NCBI GenBank assembly: GCA_026874595.1
Contig: CM049316.1
Span: 41,431,695 to 41,495,694 of the forward strand
From: Sipunculus nudus
Lineage: Eukaryota; Annelida; Sipuncula; Golfingiida; Sipunculidae
Length of the DNA stretch: 64,000 bases
Reading direction: 5' to 3'
Below, piece by piece: positions 44,191-57,654 of the stretch. The notes below the pieces were generated by a model. That model was not told the origin of the DNA and did not search any database. It saw nothing but the letters and a program-made list of their open reading frames with translations. Numbering within the stretch: position 1 is the first letter of the stretch; each line of letters opens with the position of its first letter. A program made the position numbers and the translations under genes.

Positions 44191-47049
44191 GTAAGTCCAT
44201 GGTGTAATATTCTGGTGCTTAATGTAGCACAGTTAGAAAAAAAACACATATCTAAAAATCAGTTTCAAAGTTTTTTTAAAATAAATATTAGTCTCATGAA
44301 TTTTACATTATTTTAAACCTGTTACAATGTTCTCTCTGAATGTATACATATTGTTTTAATTTTCATTTATTTTCATTTAATATTTTAACATTTAAATTTT
44401 TTAAAATTTGTAAACCACTCAATTTTAATCATGCAGTAACAACAAGCCACTTTTTAGCAGGCTATTATTAAACTACATATTAAACTCAAAAGTAATTTTT
44501 GTTTTTCTTGATCATGTCTATATCTTCCTCAAAACTAAAATTTAAAATTTTGATTAAACACTAAAAATTAAAATTCTTTTTTTTTCAATGTGGAAGATTT
44601 ACAGTGGAAGAAAAACAAAAAAAAAACAGTTTTGAGATATTGTCTGTGAAGTTAAATACATAAAAAAGTGGCTTCTTGTTACTGGGTGCTAAAATAGTAT
44701 TTTTTTATAAATTTTAAATTTTATAAATGTTACAATTTGAATGAAAAGTTCTAAAACATGTATACCATCAGAAAGAACTCTGTTCCAGGTATAAATTAAT
44801 GTACACTTTATGGGGTGTATTGTGTTTTTAAAACCACTTAAAGTCAGCTATTCATCTGCCTTTCCTGGAGAATTCATGTGATTTCTGACTTGCAGTACTC
44901 TGTCTACACGTTAATGAACTGTAGTTTATTCCTGTTAAGAAAAGTTCTTATTATGCTTCTGTACTGGATGTGAGAACTTGTTTATGTGTTAGTATAAGGT
45001 GTTAGCAAACAAGGTTCATGTGCCAATGTTTACAAACAGAAAAAAAAACCAATGTACTGGTAATCTAAGGTGGCAGTCTGCATATGTGCAGAAGTTGAAA
45101 GGCCACTTGTAGCAAAATGCCCCTTGCAAAACCCAGGTTTGTCTGCCTTGTCACTGTTGTTCTTTTTTATGAGTTTGGATTATTTTAACAACCCCCCCAA
45201 TGTTATAAACATGTGGATATTAACTAAACAAACATCCTGTGTGAGGTTGGATTGGTATCTCCCATATTTTCCCATATATCTTGAGGAATTTGTCATTATA
45301 TAGTGAACAGTCTGTCGGAGCACCATCTGTCAGAAATAATGCTAATTGGAAACCTGTCCTTTGCAAACTCGGCTGAAGTCCTGCTCACCTGTCCCAATGC
45401 CAGAATGGTTAATTTGCTAGATAAGATAACAGAGTGAATCTTTGATGTTCTGATGAGATTTTGTGGTTTTAGAATTGAGACATTGACACTGGCTGGGATC
45501 AAATCAGGTACCTTCAGTTCTGATGTCCATCACCTTATTCACTTAAGTATAATTGTCCTGTCCTGAAGTGCCACATAAATGATATGTATCAATATATCAA
45601 TAAGAGAACCATATTATGTAAAGTGTGCTTACAGTTTGACAAGTCTCTGGTGATAGTAATTAATATTTAGATTTAAAATTGATTAAAATCTCTTACAAAC
45701 AAATGTTTGCTGAACAGACTGACACTACCTGCCTGTGATTCAGAAAACTTGTTGGCTTAATTTCCTGCTTTTCTCTTCAAAAACTGTTCATGGGGTTATT
45801 AATTCATAGTTTATACTGTGTCATCGAAAATAAGAATACAATATAAAGATTATCATAATTAAATATTTCATAATAACAGACATTAATTACATCAGTTAAG
45901 TTTCATCTTTTCAGATTATGACTTTTAAAGTTCTTGGCCAGGTACACATGCCCCTGACATCATCAGGGCTCAAAGTTTTTGCGAGGCCACAAGAAATTTG
46001 TCAGCAGGTTTGCAAAATATAGTTGGCACTGGTCCCGTTGGTCAGAAATTATATTCACATTTGAAAAAAATCTGTTTTGATTTGATCTTTATGGATTTTT
46101 AAAAACTTCAGATAAATATCATCTAATTAAATTTTTCAGAAATTCACTATGATAGCATTATTTAACACAACAGGTGTATATAAAGTGCTTACATAGTCAA
46201 TTATAAATTCAAAGTCATTTTTAACTTATTACAGATTTAGATTTGTCAGAATTGTGATAAAATTGATTCATTATATGACTTCTAAGTACAAAAGATTACT
46301 CAGTGTTATGATTTTATATGAAACTTTAGTACTTAATATGCCATTCTTCAAAACTAGTGAATAATTAATTTTTTAAAACTTGAACAACATTTATAAATTC
46401 AAATGGAATTCAAGTGAATCCTAGAGGCATTGTTCATTAAAGATTGCTACTGTCACAGATGCCAAGATATTACGGAAAAACTTCTGTAAAGCCCATAGAG
46501 AGTCCTGAGACCTTAAGAGTTAATGATGGGAGACTTAATGTTTTCAAAAGTTTTTCTCTCAAACTGCTAATAAAAAGAATAATAATTTTGACACTGCTTT
46601 CATAATAAGTGCAAAATAAAAAGCCAATTTTTGTTTGAAAAAAATTATATTCTGTAAAATGAAAAGCTGAAAAGACAGGCTCATGCAGTGTTTCTGACAT
46701 GACTGTGTCATGCGGGTGAAAAAGCAGGAGTGATAAAAAGTCCATTACGCCAGTACAGTAATGGCCAAGAGAAAAAAAAAATAAAAAATTTAGATGGTGG
46801 TTTTGTATTTATTCATGACAGATGGGGATTGTGAGGAGTGGAGGCTAGAAATGGATTCATAATAATGAAAAAGACAATACAGAAAATGATGCACCACCAG
46901 GTATCAATCAAGCAGATTTTTTTTCACCATCGTGGCAAAACAGACCTGCTTCATGTTGTTAAAGCCTGGGGCCAGATCTGCATGTGAATCTGTCCTGTAT
47001 GTACCATGCAACATAAGGTCACACATGTGTTAGAATGTGATTATATATC
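44191..47049. other. Mostly gene-free AT-rich stretch
   Basis: A possible 93-nt exon at 45915-46007 follows CATCTTTTCAG and stays open in phase 0 (includes IMTFKVLGQVHMPLTSSG), ending CAG|GTTTGC. A balanced-composition patch lies at 45300-45490. A C-run block at 45185-45260 resembles 31805-31880. Nothing firmer. Confidence 0.25.
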
Positions 47050-47410
47050 TCGTCTTAGTATATATACATATATATATATATATTTAGATCATAAATGTAA
47101 ATTTATGTAGTTATGGTATGGATATGGCTATAGATATGGTCATTATATTGATAGAGTTATACATATTTATTAATATAGATTATAAATGTAAATATATCTA
47201 CAAAAATGGATATATCAATAGATATTGTCATCATTTTGATACAGTTAAACATATTTATCAATACAAATTTTGAATGTAAATATATCTACAAATATGGAAA
47301 TAGATACATATAACTATCATTATATTGATAGTTATAGATTGTTATAAATATGGATTACAAATAGACAAATATATAGATATAGCTACAGATATAGAGATAT
47401 AGACTAAGAT
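47050..47410. repeat. Degenerate AT-rich tandem repeat, period about 88 bp
   Basis: CAT-(T/C)AT(A/T)TTGAT anchors occur at 47141, 47229 and 47318, each followed by an AGTTA(T/A)ACATATTTAT-type block and TGTAAATATATCTACAAA. Smaller ATAGATAT words fill the ends. Confidence 0.7.
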
Positions 47411-48180
47411 TTAGATGCGTAAACACACATGTATAGGTAGTTGAAAGATATCAAATTTAAATATCAAGATAATTATATATAACATTTATTGTGGTATACC
47501 GTGATATCATAATATCAACATCTGACAGGTGAACTCCATCATTTGCCATCATACCACAACTGTCAGTACTTACCCCCATATTTCAAGGACTACCTTTAAA
47601 CTGGCATTCCCAGAGTTTTAGAAAAAACACCACCATTTTGTCAGTTTGTTGAACACTCTCATTTGAACATATCAGTACCTGTATTTTATTGATATTATAA
47701 TATCTATACAGAATCTCAAGCAAATCATTGTTATAAATTTACCATAGAAAATAAATGATTTTCTGAACACAGAAAGAACCTGGTGATGCCATTATCTTCA
47801 GGTAATAATCCTAAAAAGGCACAAAACTGTTGACAAGACGCATATCATCATATTACAATTAAAGCAAAGTTAAAACGATAATTGCAGATGTCAGATATTG
47901 TGATAAACCTAGATATATGTTCTTGTTCTAACCCTAATATATGCATATAAGTCATATATAAAGACAAAATGTCTGCCTTTGTGAATTCCGGTCTTCCTGG
48001 CCTGCTTGGGGATGCATCCTATATAACACAAATTTGGTAATTTTGTCACAAGCAGGAGTCATCAAAAACAGGAATGGATGAAATACCTATGGCAGTGGTG
48101 TTGGTGACTCCCGTTAGTTAGGCTAATTGGAGCAGTTTTGACTCTGGGAGGGAGGGGTCCCTTCACAAGTGGAGCATAAT
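47411..48180. other. Gene-free AT-rich stretch
   Basis: No supported feature. Confidence 0.3.
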
Positions 48181-48365
48181 AAGCAAGAGCTGAGATGTGA
48201 AGAAATGCAGATCCCCGCAGGGCAGGATTCACTGTGCCTGGTTCCTGCAGAAAATCACATGTAAATATGCCTGTGATTAATTAATGTTTTGCCTCGGGCG
48301 CTTGACCCAGCCTGCTCAGGACTTTCCTGACACACACATCACATCCCAGTACCATACTGATCATT
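48181..48365. promoter_or_regulatory. Possible conserved non-coding element
   Basis: Balanced composition, with ATGCCTGTGATTAATTAATG homeodomain-type cores and a GC-rich flank. Non-coding. Inferred from texture only. Confidence 0.2.
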
Positions 48366-48550
48366 AAGATTCTTACGTGTAATTTTTCCACTTTTTCATT
48401 CTGTCAAACAGCTGAATTTTAATTTTTTTTCTGTCCAAAACAGGAAGGACACTTATGGAACAATATTGTTCAGTGATATATATTTATAACTTTCTTTAGT
48501 ATATTATGAAAAAAAAACAAATATTCAACAGGATATGTTTTATATACAGT

Positions 48551-48730
48551 AGAACCTTCCAATTGTGGACACTGCCGGGACAGATTTTTGTCCATTATAG
48601 AGAGGTAGCTGTAATAGGGAGGTTACTAACCTCAAAGTCTCACAGGTCTGTTGTATCCATAAGGAGATGGACAGTTAATAATCATAGGCCTGTGATTGAC
48701 CTTGGTTATTTAGGATTCATCACCCTTGTG
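48551..48730. repeat. Pogo/Tigger-like MITE end
   Basis: CAGTAGAACCTTCCAATTGTGGACACTG-type start, directly after TATA, then TTGTCCATTATAGAGAGGT and GTAATAGGGAGGTTAC. These are the words typical of pogo-type MITE ends. The right end is not clear. Confidence 0.4.
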
Positions 48731-49199
48731 GTAGCCAACATGTCTTCATCTGGGACATATAGTTCATATCAGTAAAATAATTTCAGCCCAAAGTTATCAG
48801 CTGCTTTAAATATAATTACAGCAGTGAACTACAAGGTAGACAACTTGAATGTAGAAATCAGCTTCTGCAACCCAAAGTTCCACAAAAAAAATTGCACTTT
48901 TCAATCGAAGCAATTTTGCATTGCTTTAATTATAACTAAGAAATATTTGCTGAATATCTAGGTCATTAAAGTAAATTCTGATGGTAGAATATGGGCATCT
49001 GTTAGCAAAACAAGAAAAAACCTTTAAATCCGCCATAATTTAATATAGTAGCATAGCTGTAATGACTGATGGACAGGCTCCGGACCATGAAAAGAAAGTG
49101 AGATGTACTCTTGTTGAGGCTACATATTAGGTTACCTTGCTTATATAAATGAAATGTAACCGGGTCTGTGCTTTGTTCAGATGCCATTGCTGTAATTTA

Positions 49200-50280
49200 C
49201 TTTCACCATAGGATCGGTATTAGGATGATGAAACAGTTTGATTAAGATGAGCTGTGTGTATTAGTTTTTCAGGTCTGATATGACACGGTAACAATACGCT
49301 GGCATCCCTTTGCTCAGGGATTAATTCAGTCTCAGCTTAGTAAATGATGTGTAATAAATCACTGTGAAAAGACAGGAAACACTAGCAGACCTTTAGATCT
49401 CACTTTATGGATAAAACTCTTAATAACTCCGGCCACAAATTAATGAGGAACTGTCGCCCAAACTTTTCATTAGCACCATGGGACATAATTCCATTTTAAT
49501 TCCTGGTCTCGCATGGGCTTTATGGCTCATCCATAATACAAACCTTGTCGAAACTTGTGAAATTCAAAATGGTAGTTTTTATTGAACTCCAGATGAGAAA
49601 GCGATACCTGGATTAAAAGCTTTCATTTTGTAATATGCTTCTTTTTACTAAAGGTCTTGGAGGAAATAGTGTTTCCTTAATGTCTAAAAAAGATGGCACT
49701 CAATTCACATCATTAGGCTTGCACATCCACACTGTAATTAAAAGCTGAAAAGCTGGCTGAAGTGAAAAACTGTCAGCTAATTCTTGCAGTCATAATTTAA
49801 TTGACTATAAAGGGGCTGTTAATTGAAGAGTCATCTGTGAGTCTTTAAGAAAAAAAACCTTGACAATGATTGCACGGCGATACAATCGGAGAGTCATGTC
49901 GTTTGGGCTACAGGCACTTTCATACAGTTCCTTAATTACCACACCATACTCTTGCCGCTCTGCACTTGCCGTCTTAATCGCAATACCCAAGGGAGCATGG
50001 AGACGGCTAGATCAAAACATTATTTAAAAGGCCATGCAAGATAATGCCAACATCGTTATCTGACTCAACAGAACGGCCATAAATCATGCTTGTCAATAGA
50101 AGAAAATAAGGAGATATTGTGATCAATTCCCACGGCTGCGTGCATTGCGTGGCATTAAGAGTCGTTAACAATAAAAATCCTGCTCCAATCTAGTGCCAGG
50201 GTTTAGTTTTTTCCATTGTCTGGCCGCTGAGGCTGGGTCATTCATCATCTGAAGTGAAATCCAGTGTTCATGCCAATTAT
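49200..50280. promoter_or_regulatory. Possible conserved non-coding region
   Basis: About 1 kb of balanced composition rich in ATTA/TAATTA cores and with few simple repeats: ACAAATTAATGAGG near 49436, GTAATTAAAAGC near 49734 and GACGGCTAGATC near 50002. No sustained frame on either strand. Enhancer-like texture only; no conservation data. Confidence 0.25.
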
Positions 50281-50301
50281 TAATACCCTGTTCCTCTGTT
50301 C

Positions 50302-50495
50302 TAGTGGACAAGGATGAGAGATACATTGCAGGAAATCAACACTGCATCTATGTCTCAAAGCTCACATTATGTCACCCGTCTCCGCAGCACACCCATCCAC
50401 CTCACATCAGCATGGCTTCCAGCATCCTCTCTGTTAATGTGACCCTTGTAATGGAGGCCATTAGTATAGTACATTCTGTTTCTGATCAACTTTAA
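50302..50495 (+). CDS. Possible terminal exon (low confidence)
   Basis: CCTGTTCCTCTGTTCTAG (to about 50304) is a strong acceptor. One frame is open for over 60 codons (DKDERYIAGNQHCIYVSKLT and HTHPPHISMASSILSVNVTL), ending TAA at 50493-50495. A second frame is also open for about 45 codons, so coding is not established. Confidence 0.2.
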
Positions 50496-50930
50496 ATCAA
50501 TTATAACTAGATTAAAGCAAAATTCTCCGAGGCTATCTGATAATACTTAAATCCATTGACCAATATTCAAAATGCCACTTGTACTACCATTTGGATGCTT
50601 GCCCTTGATACCCTGCAGATACAATAATAGAGCAAGAATGGTAAAAGTAACAGCATTTGGCATATAGAATGTAACCAACTCTATATATTTTCTTAAAAAA
50701 AAGGAGAAAGCATATCACAATAACATATTCAGACACTTCTGTCTGGTAGATTTAGCAAAATTAACGTGGTGACCAAAGCGACCATAGAAATGTGCTGGAG
50801 ATTTCTGTCAGGTGCATGGTTCTTAATGGTTACCTGATGATCAGTTAAACTGCTGGAAAAGTAGTCCTTAATGTTGTTCTATTGATCAGTAAAACAAAAG
50901 TGTCAGACACTTCTGTAGTGTGGTCCTTAA
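50496..50930. other. Approach to the 59-bp array
   Basis: No gene. From about 50770 decayed array words (GATGATCAGTTAAAC, GTAGTCCTTAATGTTG) begin to appear. Confidence 0.4.
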
Positions 50931-52850
50931 AGTTCAACTGATGATCAATAAGAGAATAGTGTCAGACACTTCTGTCAGGTGGTCCTCAAAGTACACCTGA
51001 TGATCAATAAAAGAAGAGTGTCAGACACTACTGTCAGGTGGTCCTTAATGTTCACCTTATGATCAATAAAAGAAAACTGTCAGACACTTCTGTTAGATGG
51101 TCCTTAATGTCCACCTGTTGATCAATAAGAGAACAGTGTCAGACACTTCAGTCAGGTATTCCTTAATGTCCACCTGGTGATCAGTAAGAGAACAGTGTCA
51201 GACACTTCTGTCAGGTGGTCCTTAATGTTCATCTTATGATCAGTAAAAGAAATGTGTCAGACACTTATGTTAGGTGGTCCTTAATGGCAACCTGATGATC
51301 AATAAGATTGTCAGACACTTTTTTCAGGTGGTCCTTAATGTTCAACTGGTGATCAATAAGGGAACAGTGTCAGACACTTCTGTCAGGTGGTCTTTAATGT
51401 TCACCTGATGATCAATAAGAGAACAGTGTCAGACACATCTGTCAGGTGGTCCTTAATGTTCACCTGGTGATCAATAAGATTGTCAGACACATTTTTCAGG
51501 TGGTCCTTTATGTTCACCTGGTGATCAATAAGAGAACAGTGCAGGTGGTCCTTAATGTTCACCTGGTGATCAATAAGATTGTCAGACACATTTTTCAGGT
51601 GGTCCTCTATGTTCACCTGGTGATCAATAAGAGAACAGTGTCAGACACTTCTGTCAGGTATTCCTTAATGTCCACCTGGTGATCAATAAGAGAACAGTGT
51701 CAGACACTTCTGTCAGGTATTCCTTAATGTCCACCTGGTGATCAATAAGAGAACAGTGTCAGACACTTCTGTCAGGTGGTCTTTAATGTCCACCTGATGA
51801 TCAATAAGAGAACAGTGTTAGACACTTCTGTCAGGTATTCCTTAATGTCCACCTGTTGATCAATAAGAGAACAGTGTTAGACACTTCTGTCAGGTATTCC
51901 TTAATGTCCACCTGGTGATCAATAAGATTGTCAGACACATTTTCAGGTGGTCCTCTATGTTCACCTGGTGATCAATAAGAGAACAGTGTCAGACACTTCT
52001 GTCAGGTGGTCCTTAATGTCCACCTGGTGATCAATAAGATTGTCAGACACATTTTCAGGTGGTCCTTTATGTTCACCTGGTGATCAATAAGAGAACAGTG
52101 TCAGACACTTCTGTCAGGTGGTCCTTAATGTCCATCTGGTGATCAGTAAGAGAACAGTGTCAGACACTTCAGTCAGGTGGTCCTTAATGTCCATCTGGTG
52201 ATCAATAAGAGAACAGTGTCAGACACTTCTGTCAGGTGGTCCTTAATGTCCATCTGGTGATCAATAAGAGAACAGTGTCAGACACTTCTGTCAGGTGGTC
52301 CTTAATGTCCATCTGGTGATCAGTAAGAGAACAGTGTCAGACACTTCAGTCAGCTGGTCCTTAATGTCCATCTGGTGATCAATAAGAGAACAGTGTCAGA
52401 CACTTCTGTCAGGTGGTCCTTAATGTCCACCTGGTGATCAATAAGAGAACAGTGACAGACACTTCAGTCAGGTGGTCCTTAATGTCCATCTGGTGATCAA
52501 TAAGAGAACAGTGTCAGACACTTCTGTCAGGTGGTCCTTAATGTCCATCTGGTGATCAGTAAGAGAACAGTGTCAGACACTTCTGTCAGGTGGTCCTTAA
52601 TGTCCACCTGGTGATCAATAAGAGAACAGTGTCAGACACTTCTGCCAGGTGGTTCTTAATGTCCAACTGATGATCAATAAAAATGCTGGAATGTTGTCCT
52701 AAATATTGACCTAGTGATCAATAAAGAAAAATGTCAGACAATTTTGTCAGGTGAATATCTTAACTGACCTGATGATCAATTCAAATAGTGTCAGACAATT
52801 TTGTCAGCTGGTGATCAGTTAAAGAAGTGCCAGAAACCTCATTGTTTGCC
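50931..52850. repeat. 59-bp minisatellite
   Basis: The unit contains AACAGTGTCAGACACTTCTG, TCAGGTGGTCCTTAATGTCC and A(C/T)CTGGTGATCAATAAGAG, 59 bp in the core (for example starts at 52212 and 52271). Units near 51300-51600 and 51900-52080 lack the AACAGTG part. Edges are more diverged than the core at 52080-52640, as expected from unequal exchange. Each unit has a near-palindrome GTGTCAGACAC and a TGATCA. The period is not a multiple of 3, and ORFs across it are short. Confidence 0.95.
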
Positions 52851-53330
52851 CTTAGTGTTGTCCTTATGATATCCTGAAGTCAGATAGCACTACCATCAAG
52901 GATTTGGCAAGAAATGTGACCATTTTAGAATTAATAAGCAAATACATGCAATTTAGTTTTATTTTAAACAAGGGGTCATCAAGCATAATAAAATCAGACT
53001 GATTCTTATAAATTTGACCAAACTAATAGTTCCATTTCAAAATCAAGCAAATGTAGAAATAAAATAATATTAAAGGTGTACCAGTATTTCCAAAAATATT
53101 CGTTTATGAATATATCTATCTGAGAGAAAAGAGAGGAGACTGAATTATGAGAAGTAATGGTAATATATTCAATGCAGTAGCAGCGCAGGTTCTTTCTTAA
53201 GTGGATAAAAAGTAACATACATATTTATTACTACTGGGACTTCTTAAATTTTAATATTATTAGTATTTTTGTATCAAATTCATTTCAGGTTTCACTCAAT
53301 GGGAGGAATATCTAAAAAAAAAACTCAGCC
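52851..53330. other. Gene-free AT-rich stretch
   Basis: No supported feature. Confidence 0.3.
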
Positions 53331-53605
53331 TGCTCATTAGAAAGAAGTGTTAGCAGATTCATAGAGCCATAGATGCAAGTCCTAATTATGTATCTCTGAT
53401 AACTGACACACGCCTAAAAAAAAAAAACAAAGACACTTCCACGATCCTGACGTATAGTTGCGGCATATTAGTAGTGAAGTTGAGAATGATGCAGAGGACA
53501 ATTAAACGTAAGGAGAGACCTGTTTATAGCCAGACGGGCCTGTTGAAATCAAGCAATAAACACGCAGAGCCCCTCATTGAAGTAATTTTCTGCCTCTGTC
53601 TCTAG

Positions 53606-53704
53606 CCCCAGTCCCTGGACATCAATGAATCAGAACAATCCAAAGAACCGCTGCTCATAAGACATGTTACCATGGCAACTTACATATTCCATGCTTTACT
53701 TTAA
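53606..53704 (+). CDS. Possible terminal exon overlapping an X-box motif
   Basis: TTTCTGCCTCTGTCTCTAG (to 53605) is a strong acceptor. Phase-0 reading gives PQSLDINESEQSKEPLLIRH, VTMATYIFHALL and TAA at 53702-53704. The first half is polar and acidic and the second hydrophobic. The surrounding 53400-53760 has balanced composition, which could mean exon or enhancer. No family recognised. Confidence 0.3.
   Translation, partial: PQSLDINESEQSKEPLLIRHVTMATYIFHALL
53666..53679. promoter_or_regulatory. RFX X-box-like site
   Basis: GTTACCATGGCAAC fits the canonical RFX palindrome (GTTNCCATGGNAAC) completely. RFX factors control ciliary genes in animals. It lies inside the candidate exon at 53606-53704, so the match could be coincidental coding sequence. 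Confidence 0.4.
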
Positions 53705-53760
53705 TGAGCGTTTGTATCATATCATAAGGGTGGCATATAAATTTAGCTTGAGATATTGGA

Positions 53761-56700
53761 TGTAAGAAAATATCACATCTTTTTTCACGGCTTTCGAGTC
53801 TGTTGAAAAAGCCCGTATTTTTTACCACATTTTTTTTCTCTCATGGTTTAACCAATAAGGAAGATATGATGCTATATGCAGATCAGAAGAAACTGCTGTA
53901 ATGAATAATCAGTGTATATGAATATTAGAGATTGTTAAATTTATATATTGAGTGTAGCTTTTTCTGGTAATCCTAATTAGTTAATTGTCTCTTGAATACA
54001 TGAGCATAATGGTCCAACTATATATGTCCCTTTCTTATTATTTAATTTTAGTTTGATTTCTTTCAGAAACAATACCACATACATATATATGTTTCTAAAC
54101 TGAAATTATCAGGCCTACATCAACAAAGGACTTTGGGGATAACATACTTTTTAAACCCATCTTTGTGCAATTGTATTTGCTTGATTTGCTTTGGCTGAGT
54201 TGAATTCATTCATTATTTAATCCTTTTATAGTCTGACATTTCAATATGGGTATTTTATATGCATGTAAAGAATATGTGTAATTTGTGAAAGCTAATAGTA
54301 GGTGAAATATCATATATCTTGAACTGCACCTGTGATGGTACTCCTGTTCGTAATTTGATTGATCACTTTACTGTAGATTGTGTTGGATGTCAGTGTCTCC
54401 TCTTTTGGATATTATGAGTATGATCTTTGGAGTATTGGAATAAAAGATTGTGTAGTTTCATGGATAATTAATGAATTCCATTGCCTGCTTCAATTAAGGT
54501 CTATCCTTATATAAGGTATTACAGTATGCCAACATGTTTGTGTCTTTAGTAGTATCATTTAGGGTACCGTAGAACACATGTTCAAACAGTTTGCTTTATA
54601 TAGAATTTTTTGCATCAGATAATGAGATATTGATGTATACAAAGAATGTATGTTTCAGATTAACCAAATAAAAGTCATTTCTTATAACTTGTGATGTGTT
54701 TAATATTGCCCTATCTTCATGTTTTTGAAGTTTGAATCAAAAGTTAAAGCAATGTTAAACATAATGAATTTGGATACACAGTTAAAACTAATGAATTGTC
54801 TTCTTTTCTATATGCACACTTTCTGATGTAATTTCGGTTATGTTAAATTACCAGTTCACTTATATACATATAAGAAAGATAAAGTCCTTTCTGAAATACT
54901 AAAGATTTGAAAGATTATGAATAGTTGACCTCACCTGACTATTTGAATATCTTTCCTGTTTGGTTTTTGTATGTAATAATCTAATATAAAAAATGTAATA
55001 TATATGCAATATATATATTATTAGTCAGATATTTATTGTTTTAAAAAAGGTTTCTTTTTCACTGTCATATCAGCCAGATAACCACAATGTCATAGGTCAA
55101 ATTGAAAAGGTCAGACTCTGAGGAATCTTGGCTTCTAGAAAAAACTTAATTTATAGAACAGTCCTTTGCTGATATATTTGAAAAATTGATAATAAATCAT
55201 ATTAGTCTAAACAATTTAAATTCAGTTCCGCCTATTGATTTTGATTCATTAAGTCAAAATATTTAATCCTCTATAGAAATAGAAAATAAAAATAAAACCA
55301 GCAAGTTTCTAAATATGTTTAGATCCAAATCATGTTTGTTTGATTTTGATGTTATCTGGTAGATTCTGTTTTTACAGTGTGAACAAGTATAAAAATAGCT
55401 TATTTTGAAATGCCTTCAGCCCTAATTAAGACAGTATGATATTGATTGGATAGGGTAAGGGATTAAATACAGTGTGAAAGAACAAGAAAGAGCTTATTTC
55501 TGAATATTTTTACATTTAATTGAGTCAGGTGTGGCTAATTTGGTCTGGAGTAACATATCAAATACAAAAGTACCTGAGATGTCATTTGTTTTTTTGTAAG
55601 AATTAAAAGACTCTAATTACATGGGGTAGTATTGTGTTGTGAATGCAATGACTGTAGGTAATACTCATTTTTACATGGTTCAGTATTACATTTAATATTC
55701 ATTGAATTTTCAGGAAGTGTACTTCTTTTGTGAAGTGTAATTTTCTGTCTTCAAAAATACAAGGTCATATTTACTTGTCTATAAAATCCGGCTTCATTTC
55801 TGTATTCAGTGCCTTTTTGCACTCTTCTTTATGTGTGCAATGTCCTGCATCATGGCGAGAGGTAATGACATGGTATAGTGTATATAAAATGGGATTATCT
55901 TGTGTATTTAAGTGAGGGAATGCCCACAAATCAGTTGCCTCATCAGGAAGACACGTCAGACACCCTTTTGTGGAAAATTTGATGGCGGTAGGAAAAGGTC
56001 TTTGTTTGATCACATATACCACTGAAACCTGGTGGGTACACTGTCATATTTATCTCATGGTAAAGAGCCGCTAGCTTGAACTTAAATTTTGTGATAAAAT
56101 GGCAATATTCCCATGGTATTCGAAAGGTTAAAGGAAAGCCACGCTAAGATGGAATTACAAGTGTGATACAGTGTACACCATATAGGGGACTCGCAGGTTA
56201 GGGGTTGTCTCGTCCATTGTAGCACGATCCTATATCCCACAATTAAAGTCACCTTGTTTAGCTGGATGTGCTACTGTTCATCAAAAGAAAACATGTGCCT
56301 TGGCAGACTTGTTGTTAAGTTTGAGAAGGCAGGACGAGCCCCCAGAGTACAGTAAAATCAAACCAATGGGCAGGTTTGGTTACGCACAGACTGCTTCAGT
56401 AATGAGGTCCATAGACTGGCAAGTATTACCTGTAACTGCTGCCCCCTGGATGCAGGCTCTGGAAGTTAATTTGGAAAGAAAAAATATAGAGTTACACAAC
56501 CACTTCAATCATTATGTAATACTCTGAGAATAGGAATACGTTCAAGTTATCAGCTTTTCTAAAGTCAGAGTTTAAAGTATCCTTCATATAAAATATAAAA
56601 TTATCTTAATTTTCTTTTCATATTTATTTTCCTTAAATGAATGAGTTGCTGTAATTTGTTTTCTGTATTATAGATTATAAGTGTCTAAATTCTACTGTGA

Positions 56701-57654
56701 TCTCCCAGTCATGCTGGTATTTCAATTAGTCTTTGAAAAGTTAATTGTATTGTGATAAACATATTAATTTAGATCTAGTCAATATATGAAAAACACAGCA
56801 TGTCTGGACAATCCAACTGTTTAACCCCTGAGATTCAAATACTAGAATTTAATAACTATGATGGTCACAATTACTACTGACACAAGTACTTGATTGTTGA
56901 GTCGAGTAATTGCCTCTTGAATCCCTGAGTAAAAACCAGCCAAAACATAAAATTCTGAAAAGGGATCAGGGCTCCAAAATGGAAATTCAAACAAAATGAT
57001 TATGTTTTCTCAGCACAGAATGGAGAAAATACGAAGAAATGACTTCCCTTTCAACAGTAAAAGTGCATAGAACAAACAAGTTTATGAATAATAATTCAGC
57101 AGTTTTACAGCAGAACAGTAAATTGAGGGTACCACAGAAATATAGTTAGAGCAGGGTAGTTTTACTTCAGTATATAATGCTAGTTAATATGATCCACTGT
57201 ATATAGGGGCATTTTTGTTGGAACTCTTTTTGTGTCTGTAGGACATTAACCTTGAAAAGGAGAACAAAATTTTATCTATTCAGCTAATTTGAAATAGTTT
57301 CCAATGACAGTCTTCATAGATATAACCTGTATGCTATCATTATATCAAAGCACATGTCCCATCAAAAACTGTGTGAAAGAAAAAACGTTACAGACCCAGT
57401 TTTTAATCTGATATCAGCCATATCACAGACAATGTCAGTCTCATCTGACTTCACACTTTTCCTTTCTGGTCTTTTTAGCCTGTTCATTATTGTAACTGTG
57501 ATGAGCATGCAGCCCAAGCACTACCGGTAATAATTTGCACAAGGAGATATTCTTTCTTCATTATCTTCTGACCAAGACCATTTGCCAAAGATCTTGATCC
57601 CCTATAGATTTATGGGGTGAATAGCCAAAAGGTGTACATCATAACATGACTTTT
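53761..57654. other. Gene-free AT-rich stretch
   Basis: An acceptor-like TGTGCCTTGGCAG near 56307 is followed by an open frame to 56527 (includes DEPPEYSKIKPMGRFGYAQ), unsupported by a donor or family. Otherwise nothing. Confidence 0.25.

Noticed and set aside
45296-45502. Minus-strand ORF of 68 codons
   Set aside because: No acceptor or donor; the patch looks more like balanced non-coding DNA.
51401-51682. ORFs in both directions in the 59-bp array
   Set aside because: Limited to a stretch where deletion variants restore frame; repeat by-product.
55730-56527. ORFs at 55730-56022 and 56300-56527
   Set aside because: Some protein-like words, but no donor, no family and no matching neighbour exon.
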